In this document: one piece after another, positions 1-6,210 of the stretch | Layout: each line of letters begins with the position of its first letter | How positions within the stretch are numbered: the first letter of the stretch is position 1 | NCBI GenBank assembly: GCA_002683405.1 | Contig: NYTH01000030.1 | Span: forward strand, 1-64,000 | Direction of reading: 5' to 3' | Length of the DNA stretch: 64,000 nucleotides | DNA from: Salinisphaeraceae bacterium | Lineage (GTDB): Bacteria; Pseudomonadota; Gammaproteobacteria; Nevskiales; Salinisphaeraceae | Notes under the pieces: generated by a model | Database searches by the model: none | The model's input: the letters and a program-made list of their open reading frames with translations, nothing else | What the model was told of the DNA's origin: nothing | Program-made: the position numbers and the translations under genes

Positions 1-69
1 AGCGCGGCCGAGAACCTCGGCGTGGACGTAACAACACTGATCGACCTTCTTGAAGCCGACGGGCTTTAG
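1..69 (+). CDS. 3' end of an unidentified gene
   Basis: An open frame enters from the left edge and ends at a TAG at 67-69. Only 22 residues are visible, ending in LIDLLEADGL. They look like a normal protein C-terminus rich in Leu, Asp and Glu, but they are too few to assign a family. The stop lies about 30 bases before homology to CbiM begins in another frame, so this gene may abut a deletion that removed the start of the cobalt permease gene. Its function is unknown. Confidence 0.35.
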   Translation, partial: SAAENLGVDVTTLIDLLEADGL

Positions 70-101
70 GGTCCGATCAACGATCATTTACGGATACCCT
101 T

Positions 102-608
102 TTTTTTCAGCTGCTGCCCCATCCGCCGGTCGGCGTTTCCGAAGTGCATCTCATACTGGGCTCGACGCTGTTCCTCATACTGGGCGCGGGACCGGCCGCA
201 CTGGGGCTGGCGTTCGGGCTGCTGCTGCAGGGGCTTTTATTCGCACCGTTTGACTTGCCGCAGTACGGGATGAACGTCACCACCTTGCTGGTGCCGCTGT
301 TTGCCATGAGTCTCGTCGCGCGGAAGATCATTCGACCCGACTCTCGCTACGTCGACCTGTCATATGCCTCCGTGCTGCGTCTGTCGGCGACCTTTCAGGC
401 CGGCATTGTGGGCTGGGTGAGCTTCTGGTGCTTCTGGGGCCAGGGCTTTTCCATGGAAACGGCACAATCGATCGGGCTGTTTGCCGGGGCCTACATGACT
501 GTTGTTCTCATCGAACCGCTGGTGGATCTGGCCGTACTTGCCGCTGCCCGGTCGCTACCTAGAGCCGACACGGGCGTCTTTGACAAGCGTCTGCACCATC
601 CCGCGTAA
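102..608 (+). pseudogene. 5'-truncated CbiM-like cobalt transport permease
   Basis: The product resembles the short proteobacterial CbiM-type energy-coupling-factor permeases that import cobalt. The segment around PVGVSEVHLILGSTLFL, the stretch FAPFDLPQYGMNVTTLLVPL and the C-terminal LIEPLVDLAVLAAA are typical, and several hydrophobic membrane segments follow. Family-like sequence begins at about base 102 (FFQLLPHPPVGV), yet no ATG, GTG or TTG lies in frame upstream of the GTG at 144, and the frame is closed by a TGA at 51-53. Family members usually carry roughly 70-80 further N-terminal residues starting with the conserved MHI. The gene is therefore probably a remnant. A shortened protein of 154 residues starting at GTG 144 remains possible. 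An eight-T run (100-107) sits at the junction. It lies just upstream of the nitrile hydratase genes, where a cobalt importer would make sense. Confidence 0.7.
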
Positions 609-709
609 CCACCGGTGATACAGCTGTCGGCCGGCATATCGGCATATTCCCAATTTGATTTCAGTGCGGCATCTCATTCGCAAAAGCCGACTGATGGAGG
701 GCATCGGGC

Positions 710-1408
710 ATGAACGGTGTACATGATCTCGGCGGCATGGACGGCATGGGTCCGGTGCATCCCACAGCCTGGGAACCGGTGTATCACGCCGAGTGGGAGA
801 AGGCGGCATTCTCTTTCTTCCCGTTTTGCGCCCGCGCCGGCATGTTCGGTCTGGATGAATTCCGCAGGCATCTCGAGCAGTTGCATCCCGTTCACTACCT
901 CACATCGTGGTACTACGAGCACTGGCTGGAGGCGGCCGAAGCAATCGGAAAGGAAAAGGGCTTCTGGACCGCCGACGAACTGCACGAGCGCGCGGCCTAC
1001 TACCTGGAATATCCCGATGCGCCACTCCCCCCGCATGATGATCCGGCGCTGGTCGAATTCGCCCAATGGGCAGTGGAGAACGGTTTCCCTACACAACGTG
1101 AATCCGCGGCCCAGGCGCAATTCTCGGTGGGCGATCGCGTGCGCATCGACAACACCATGCCGCGCCGGCATCACCGTCGCCCGCGCTATTCGATGGGGCA
1201 GATCGGAGAAATCATGCTGCATCACGGCACCCATGTGTTTCCGGATACGACCGGTAACGGAAAGGCGGAAACCTCTGAGCACCTGTATACCGTCAAGCTG
1301 AGGCAGGCCGACCTGTTCGGCGAGCAGGATGCCGACCCCAATGCCTGCCAGATGGTGGACATGTGGGAACCCTATCTCAGCCTGGCCACGGAGGAGTCCG
1401 ACAAATGA
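710..1408 (+). CDS. nthB: Nitrile hydratase beta subunit
   Basis: Beta subunit of the cytoplasmic heterodimeric nitrile hydratase, which hydrates nitriles to amides. The 232-residue protein starts [15 protein letters not shown], the family's N-terminal signature, and continues through HAEWEKAAF and [14 protein letters not shown]. The C-terminal SH3-like part ends with the conserved EHLYTV and WEPYL segments. The insert [16 protein letters not shown] is typical of cobalt-type beta subunits and absent from Fe-type ones. ATG 710 is preceded by a GGAGG ribosome site. The stop overlaps the start of the alpha gene as ATGA, so the two are translationally coupled. Beta-before-alpha order is also the usual cobalt-type arrangement. 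Confidence 0.97.
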   Translation: MNGVHDLGGMDGMGPVHPTAWEPVYHAEWEKAAFSFFPFCARAGMFGLDEFRRHLEQLHPVHYLTSWYYEHWLEAAEAIGKEKGFWTADELHERAAYYLEYPDAPLPPHDDPALVEFAQWAVENGFPTQRESAAQAQFSVGDRVRIDNTMPRRHHRRPRYSMGQIGEIMLHHGTHVFPDTTGNGKAETSEHLYTVKLRQADLFGEQDADPNACQMVDMWEPYLSLATEESDK

Positions 1409-2022
1409 GCAAGGTCAATCTCAGCCACACGCCGCATACGGACGAGGAAATCGCCGCCCGCGTGAAAGCCCTGGAAGCGGTCCTGATTGAAAAGGGGTTG
1501 ATGTCCGAGGCAGGCGTGAACCGCTTTGCGGAGATTTATGAAAACGAGGTGGGCCCGCAGCTGGGTTCCAAAGTGGTGGCCGAGGCCTGGATCAACCCCG
1601 AATTCAAGGCGCGCCTGCTCGACAACGCAACTGACGCCTGCCGCGAGCTGGGTATTGGCGGACTTCAGGGCGAACACATGATCGCGCTCGAAAACACCAA
1701 AGACGTGCATAACGTGGTGGTCTGCTCGCTTTGCTCCTGCTATCCGTGGCCGGTGCTGGGCCTGCCGCCGAACTGGTACAAATCCATGGCCTATCGTGCA
1801 CGCATCACCCGCGAACCGCGCGCATGTCTGAAAGAGGACTTCGGGCTGGAACTGCCCGATAGCGTGGAAATTCGCGTCTGGGATTCCAATTCCGAACTGC
1901 GCTACTGGATGCTGCCGCGCCGGCCGGACGGCACCGACGGCATGAACAAGGAAGAACTGGCGGCGCTGGTCACCCGCGATTCGCTGATAGGCACGGGGCT
2001 GGCCAAGACGCCACCGGCGTGA
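1405..2022 (+). CDS. nthA: Nitrile hydratase alpha subunit
   Basis: Metal-binding alpha subunit of nitrile hydratase, 205 residues. The metal claw is C107-S108-L109-C110-S111-C112 followed by [14 protein letters not shown]. In the family the second and third cysteines are oxidised and the metal is held by three Cys and two backbone amides. The whole scaffold ([20 protein letters not shown], the Tyr after the claw) is cobalt-type, but position 108 is Ser, the residue used as the Fe-type marker, rather than Thr. The ATG at 1405 was chosen over an upstream GTG at 1363 because it overlaps the beta stop (ATGA). Metal preference is therefore uncertain from sequence. Confidence 0.97.
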   Translation: MSKVNLSHTPHTDEEIAARVKALEAVLIEKGLMSEAGVNRFAEIYENEVGPQLGSKVVAEAWINPEFKARLLDNATDACRELGIGGLQGEHMIALENTKDVHNVVVCSLCSCYPWPVLGLPPNWYKSMAYRARITREPRACLKEDFGLELPDSVEIRVWDSNSELRYWMLPRRPDGTDGMNKEELAALVTRDSLIGTGLAKTPPA

Positions 2023-2420
2023 TGGTCGAGAACATGACCAGGCCCAAACCCCAGAAAAGCGATCTCGCCAAGCTGCTGAATCAGACCGAGGCACAGGTCG
2101 CCTTCAACAAGCCCTGGGAGCTCAGGATATTTTCGCTCGCCGTGGCGGCCAGCGAGGCGGGCCTGTTTGAATGGTCGGCTATTCAGGAAGCGCTCACCGA
2201 CGCCATTCGTCAATCGGAAGACGCCGGTGTCGACACATCCAAAAGCAGTCCCGGCTATTACACGCATCTAATGACCGCGCTCGAAGTGGTTCTGGTGCGA
2301 TCCGGACTGCTGGAGGCCGAAGGAATCGATGCGAGGGCGCGGGACATTCTGTCCCACCCGCCGCACAAGAATCACGTCGCGAAATACGAGCCGATTACGG
2401 TAGATCAGGGCGCCCGCTGA
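2022..2420 (+). CDS. Nitrile hydratase activator / accessory protein (P14K/NhlE type)
   Basis: A small protein of about 132 residues placed directly after the alpha subunit, as are the activators that load metal into nitrile hydratase by subunit swapping. The segment FNKPWELRIFSLAVAASEAGLFEW matches the fold shared with the N-terminal half of beta subunits (compare the beta HAEWEKAAF region). The C-terminal end is basic and His-containing (HPPHKNHVAKYEP). Start choice is between GTG 2019, ATG 2022 and ATG 2034. ATG 2022 overlaps the alpha stop by one base and is preferred. A metallochaperone role is inferred from family and position. Confidence 0.85.
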   Translation: MVENMTRPKPQKSDLAKLLNQTEAQVAFNKPWELRIFSLAVAASEAGLFEWSAIQEALTDAIRQSEDAGVDTSKSSPGYYTHLMTALEVVLVRSGLLEAEGIDARARDILSHPPHKNHVAKYEPITVDQGAR

Positions 2421-2523
2421 TCAGGACTGGGCGACAGGCAGGCCGTGGACGTCAGCCTTGAGCAGGCTCATCTGCGCAAGTGCGCGCCAACCCGAATAAT
2501 CAGATAAACCGAGGAGAGCAGCC

Positions 2524-4020
2524 ATGCCTTTGAAGCGCCCCACCATGGAGCAGATGTCGGAGATTGTTAAGGATCTCGGCATGTCGATGGAAGCAGACCG
2601 AATCAGGGAATTCCTGACCGCCATGGAGGGTAATTTCCAGGCTTATGATCTCGTCGATGCCATGCCCGACGACATGCCAGAGGTCAAGTATCCACGCACG
2701 GCCGGCCGCAAACCGGGGGCTGAAGAAAATACGCACAACGCGTGGTACGTGAAGTGCGAAATCAAGGGCGCGGCAGACGGCCCCCTGGCAGGCAAGACAG
2801 TCGCGGTAAAAGACAACGTCTGCGTCGCTGGCCTGCCCATGATGAACGGCTCGGTGACGCTGCAGGGCTATACCCCGGATATGGACGCCACGGTGGTGAC
2901 CCGCGTGCTGGACGCCGGCGCCATCGTGGTGGGCAAAACCCATTGCGAAGGCTTTTGCCTCTCCGGTGGCAGCCACACCAATTCCACGGGGCCGGTCCAC
3001 AATCCGCACAAGATGGGCTTTTCCTCGGCAGGTTCTTCGTCAGGCAGCGCGGTGGCCGTCGCGCTCGGCGAAGCCGACATGGCAATCGGCGGCGACCAGG
3101 GCGGCTCCGTGCGCCTGCCATCGTCCTACTGCGGCACGTACGGCATGAAGGCCACACATGGCCTCGTGCCCTATACCGGCGCCATGCCGATTGAAGCCAC
3201 CATCGATCATCTGGGGCCCATTACAAACTCCGTTGAAGACAACGCGCTGCTCCTTGAAGTCATCGCCGGTGACGATGGTCTGGACCCCCGGCAATACGCC
3301 CCCCGGGTCAGCCGGTACACCGAAGCACTTGGCAAGGGCGCTGACGGACTGAAAATCGGCGTGCTCAAGGAAGGCTTCGGCTTTCCGACCAGCGAGGACG
3401 ATGTCGATCAGGCGGTACGCGATGTGGGCATCAAGCTGAAATCACTCGGCGCGCAGGTGGAAGAGGTCTCGGTGCCCATGCATCTGATGGGGCCGGCTAT
3501 CTGGAGCCCCATAGCGCTTGAGGGTCTGCAGTGGCAGATGATGCGGGGTAACGGTATGGGCATGAACTGGGAGGGGCTTTACATCACCAGCCTGCTGGAC
3601 GCGCATGCCGCCTGGAGACAGCGGGCCGATGAGCTTTCGGATTCTCTGAAAATTTCCATGTTTGTCGGCGAATTCTTCATCAAGCATCACCGCGGACGCT
3701 ACTACGCCAAGGCGCAGAATCTCTCGCGCAAACTGCGGGCCGCCTATGACAAGGCGCTCTCCGACCATGATCTTCTGCTGATGCCAACCACGCCCATGAA
3801 GGCCCCGCCGCTGCCCGAACCGGATGCGCCACTGGACATCTATCTGGCGCGGGCATTCGAGAATATCCCCAACACGGCGCCCTTCGACGCTTCGGGGCAT
3901 CCGGCCATGTCCTTCCCCTGCGGCATGTCGGACGGGCTGCCGATGGGCGCCATGCTGGTCGGCAAGCACTATGACGAATCAACCATTTATCAGGCGGTGG
4001 ATGCGTTCAGTCAGGGTTAG
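2524..4020 (+). CDS. Amidase, amidase-signature family (nitrile pathway)
   Basis: Hydrolyses the amide made by nitrile hydratase to the carboxylic acid and ammonia. The 498-residue protein carries the Ser-cisSer-Lys triad of the amidase signature family: K96 in VAVKDN, S171 in AGSSSGS and S195 in DQGGSVRLPS. These numbers coincide with those I recall for the well-studied Rhodococcus nitrile-cluster amidase, as does the extended alpha-helical N-terminal domain of about 70 residues. ATG 2524 has a strong GAGGAGAG ribosome site. It lies 103 bases after the activator gene on the same strand, so it probably shares the transcript. It converges on pyrF. Confidence 0.95.
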   Translation: MPLKRPTMEQMSEIVKDLGMSMEADRIREFLTAMEGNFQAYDLVDAMPDDMPEVKYPRTAGRKPGAEENTHNAWYVKCEIKGAADGPLAGKTVAVKDNVCVAGLPMMNGSVTLQGYTPDMDATVVTRVLDAGAIVVGKTHCEGFCLSGGSHTNSTGPVHNPHKMGFSSAGSSSGSAVAVALGEADMAIGGDQGGSVRLPSSYCGTYGMKATHGLVPYTGAMPIEATIDHLGPITNSVEDNALLLEVIAGDDGLDPRQYAPRVSRYTEALGKGADGLKIGVLKEGFGFPTSEDDVDQAVRDVGIKLKSLGAQVEEVSVPMHLMGPAIWSPIALEGLQWQMMRGNGMGMNWEGLYITSLLDAHAAWRQRADELSDSLKISMFVGEFFIKHHRGRYYAKAQNLSRKLRAAYDKALSDHDLLLMPTTPMKAPPLPEPDAPLDIYLARAFENIPNTAPFDASGHPAMSFPCGMSDGLPMGAMLVGKHYDESTIYQAVDAFSQG

Positions 4021-4111
4021 CCGGTTTTGAGCGAGAGAAAACACGCAGGACATACACGTCTACCCGCTTGCGCAATCAAACCAGACCACACCCACGGTTG
4101 AGCGAGCCTTT

Positions 4112-4813
4112 CTATCGCGCGGCGACGGCCTGCCTGATGGCGTCCTGAATCGATTCGGCCGCGGCGCGCGGATCGGCTGCGTCGCGGATGGGGCGACCAA
4201 CGACGAGGTAGTCGGCGCCGGCGGCGATCGCCTGGGCCGGCGTCATCACCCTTTTCTGATCGTCGTCATTGTCCACCGGGCGAATACCGGGCGTGACGGT
4301 GATCAGCTTGTCCGGCGCATGCCGCCGCAGCGCTTCGAGCTCAAGACCGGATGACACGACGCCGTCACAGCCGGCTTCCAGCGCGCGGCGGGCCCGGGAA
4401 AGCACGAGGGCCTGGATATCGCAGTCGAAGCCCAGGTCGGCCAGATCGCCGCGATCCAGGCTCGTCAGCGCGGTAACGGCCAGCACCTTCAGGCGGCCTT
4501 CGGCGGCCTCGGCGGCGGCCCGCATGATGCCCTGGTTCCCGTGCACGGTGGCGAAATCCACCCCGCGCTCGGCCAGCTGCCGCATGGCCAGCCCGACCGT
4601 CGCCGGCACGTCGAAGAGCTTCAGATCGACGAACACGCGCTTGTCGCGGCGCTTGAGCTCGTCGATCAGGTCGAAAAAGCCCGGCGTGAGGTTGAGCTGC
4701 AGGCCGACCTTGTAGAAGCTGACGGCATCCCCCAGATTATCCACCAGCGCCAGCGCGCGCTCGGGCGTGGGCACGTCCAGGGCGAAGATGAGTCGATCTT
4801 TCGGGTCAGTCAT
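4112..4813 (-). CDS. pyrF: Orotidine 5'-phosphate decarboxylase
   Basis: Catalyses the last step of UMP synthesis, decarboxylation of OMP. The 233-residue TIM barrel has the usual length. It starts LIFALDV, and its catalytic Asp-Lys-Asp array is at D63, K65 and D68 in VDLKLFDVPAT. VTPGIRP and DYLVVGRPI form the phosphate-binding region near the C-terminus. The gene is 41 bases downstream of a small membrane-protein gene on the same strand and probably shares its promoter at 5128-5157. The His usual in DLKxHD is Phe here, a variation I believe occurs in other proteobacterial forms. Confidence 0.97.
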   Translation of the reverse strand: MTDPKDRLIFALDVPTPERALALVDNLGDAVSFYKVGLQLNLTPGFFDLIDELKRRDKRVFVDLKLFDVPATVGLAMRQLAERGVDFATVHGNQGIMRAAAEAAEGRLKVLAVTALTSLDRGDLADLGFDCDIQALVLSRARRALEAGCDGVVSSGLELEALRRHAPDKLITVTPGIRPVDNDDDQKRVMTPAQAIAAGADYLVVGRPIRDAADPRAAAESIQDAIRQAVAAR

Positions 4814-4854
4814 ACACCGGCTCAGGCCGAGCTGAATGCGTTCGGCCGGGCCTT

Positions 4855-5025
4855 TCAGGTCTTGTCGCGAGACGACTTCTTGGCGGCGCCCATCACGCCG
4901 AATCCGAGCACGAGCGCAATGCCCACACCGATCCAGGCCAGCGGTGCGCCCAGCAGGTGGGCGCCATAACCCACGGCAGCCGCCACAATCAGGGCGCCGA
5001 CGAGATACAGCAGGCGATTATCCAA
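4855..5025 (-). CDS. Small two-helix membrane protein upstream of pyrF
   Basis: A 56-residue protein with two hydrophobic segments, LYLVGALIVAAAVGYGAHLL and AWIGVGIALVLGFGVMGAA, and a basic C-terminus (KKSSRDKT), so probably a membrane hairpin. I set the start at a TTG (5023-5025) because AAAAGGA lies about seven bases upstream and the protein then begins just before the first helix. Longer in-frame versions reach 5097 but have charged, unconserved N-termini. No function is recognised. Its position before pyrF resembles the small membrane-protein genes near pyrF in other gammaproteobacteria, but I see no homology to LapA. Confidence 0.6.
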   Translation of the reverse strand: MDNRLLYLVGALIVAAAVGYGAHLLGAPLAWIGVGIALVLGFGVMGAAKKSSRDKT

Positions 5026-5127
5026 TGGTTGTCCTTTTCCCGGGCGATTCGTTAGCAGGAAAGGATAACCGATCCGTCGCGGTCGAAAAACGACCAACCT
5101 GCGCGGTGTGCGGCGTCAGTCCGGCAC

Positions 5128-5157
5128 ATAATAAGAAATGTTAATACTGGATGACAA
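5128..5157 (-). promoter_or_regulatory. Predicted sigma-70 promoter for small membrane gene and pyrF
   Basis: Read on the minus strand: -35 TTGTCA (5152-5157), an 18-base spacer, -10 TATTAT (5128-5133). Both hexamers are close to consensus in an unusually AT-rich patch. It shares its -35 bases with the opposing lysR promoter. Confidence 0.6.
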
Positions 5158-5161
5158 TTAA
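5141..5161. promoter_or_regulatory. Predicted LysR-type operator (T-N11-A dyad)
   Basis: TTAAT (5141-5145), eleven bases, ATTAA (5157-5161): a perfect five-base dyad with the T-N11-A form of LysR-family recognition sites. It lies upstream of the lysR gene and covers the -35 elements of both divergent promoters. This suggests autoregulation and co-regulation of the pyrF side. Binding is inferred. Confidence 0.55.
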
Positions 5162-5179
5162 TTAAGCTGAAGTTATAGT
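5151..5179 (+). promoter_or_regulatory. Predicted sigma-70 promoter of lysR, near-leaderless
   Basis: -35 ATGACA (5151-5156), a 17-base spacer, -10 TATAGT (5174-5179). Transcription would begin near 5186, only a few bases before the ATG at 5189, and there is no Shine-Dalgarno sequence between them. Confidence 0.6.
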
Positions 5180-5188
5180 GCCGCGGCC

Positions 5189-6109
5189 ATGCACGTCGAC
5201 GTCATCGAACTGTTCTGCGATATCGCCAGCGAACGATCCATTTCCGCGGGGGCGCGCATGCATGGCATCACGCAATCGGCGGCGTCGCAGCGGATCATGG
5301 CGCTGGAACGCGAACTGGAGACACGACTGATTGATCGAGGCACCCGCCCGCTGCGATTGACCGCCGCGGGCGAGCTTTACCGCCAGGGCGCCCGGGACAT
5401 ACTGGATCGGTACGAGCATCTGAAGCAGCGGATCGCGCGGCCCGGCCCCGCCATTCAGGGACAGGTTCGCGTGGCCGCCATCTATTCGGCGGGGATTGAC
5501 CTGCTCAACAGCGTGGCCCAGCGATTCGAGGCAGACCATCCCGGGGTGCGGGTGCAGGTGGACTATCTGCAGCCCAGCCGCATAGTGGACCGCGTGCGCG
5601 AGTCGCGCGTTGATTTTGGTATACTCAGCTATCCCCAGAAATGGCGGGACCTGGTCGCGCAGCCGCTGCGGCAGGAAACGATGGTCGTGGTATGCAGGGC
5701 GGGGCACGCGCTTGCAAGCCGTGAAGTGCTCAGCCCGGCCGACTTGGTTGACCAACCCATTGTGGGTTTCGATTCGAGTCTGCCCGTGGCCAGCCAGATT
5801 GCCAGCTATCTGCGACGCAACGGGGGTAATTCCGACCTCAGCCACAGTTTCGACAACATTGACACGATCAAGGCGTATGTCGGGCATTCGCACGAGGCCG
5901 CCATCCTGCCCCACCGCGCCGTGGCCCGGGAGGTTGAGGACGGCAGTCTTGCCGCGATCCGCCTCGAACCCTGTCTCAGCCGCCCGGTGGCCATCGTGTC
6001 ATCACCGGACCGGCCGCACACGGCAGCTGCTCAGGCGTTGATCGAGGCCCTGCGCGCTGACAGCGACGCCAGTCGCGACGAGCACGCAGACGCCGCCGTG
6101 ACCCGGTGA
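5189..6109 (+). CDS. LysR-family transcriptional regulator
   Basis: A 306-residue LysR-type regulator. Residues 1-60 form the winged helix-turn-helix (ASERSISAGARMHGITQSAA, then SQRIMALERELETRLIDR), followed by a linker helix. From about residue 90 comes a two-lobed periplasmic-binding-like effector domain beginning VRVAAIYSAG. The effector is unknown. It sits in the same direction just upstream of gltB (101 bases), as GltC does in Bacillus, so control of glutamate synthase is possible but unproven. A T-N11-A dyad upstream fits autoregulation. The acidic C-terminal tail (SDASRDEHADAAVTR) is unusual. Confidence 0.93.
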   Translation: MHVDVIELFCDIASERSISAGARMHGITQSAASQRIMALERELETRLIDRGTRPLRLTAAGELYRQGARDILDRYEHLKQRIARPGPAIQGQVRVAAIYSAGIDLLNSVAQRFEADHPGVRVQVDYLQPSRIVDRVRESRVDFGILSYPQKWRDLVAQPLRQETMVVVCRAGHALASREVLSPADLVDQPIVGFDSSLPVASQIASYLRRNGGNSDLSHSFDNIDTIKAYVGHSHEAAILPHRAVAREVEDGSLAAIRLEPCLSRPVAIVSSPDRPHTAAAQALIEALRADSDASRDEHADAAVTR

Positions 6110-6151
6110 TCCAGGCCAGCGGCCTGATCGCCAAGAACAACTGAATTTTGT

Positions 6152-6177
6152 CGCACGCGGCGTTTTCGCGGCGTGCG
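6152..6177 (+). promoter_or_regulatory. Hairpin in the gltB leader
   Basis: CGCACGC (6152-6158) pairs with GCGTGCG (6171-6177). An inner GCG/CGC stem closes a TTTT loop, with a single G opposite a G between the stems. It lies about 33 bases before the gltB start and after the lysR stop. There is no U-tract, so it may stabilise or regulate the leader rather than terminate transcription. Confidence 0.4.
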
Positions 6178-6210
6178 GCGCAACCGACACCGACGAAAAA
6201 AGGTAACGAT

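Noticed and set aside
50-253. 67-residue frame overlapping the CbiM remnant
   Set aside because: Alternative frame to recognisable CbiM sequence; I checked whether it supplied the missing N-terminus and it does not.
1405-2022. Calling the nitrile hydratase Fe-type from the serine in the claw
   Set aside because: Every other feature of alpha, beta and gene order is cobalt-type; the residue alone is not decisive, so it is listed as a finding instead.
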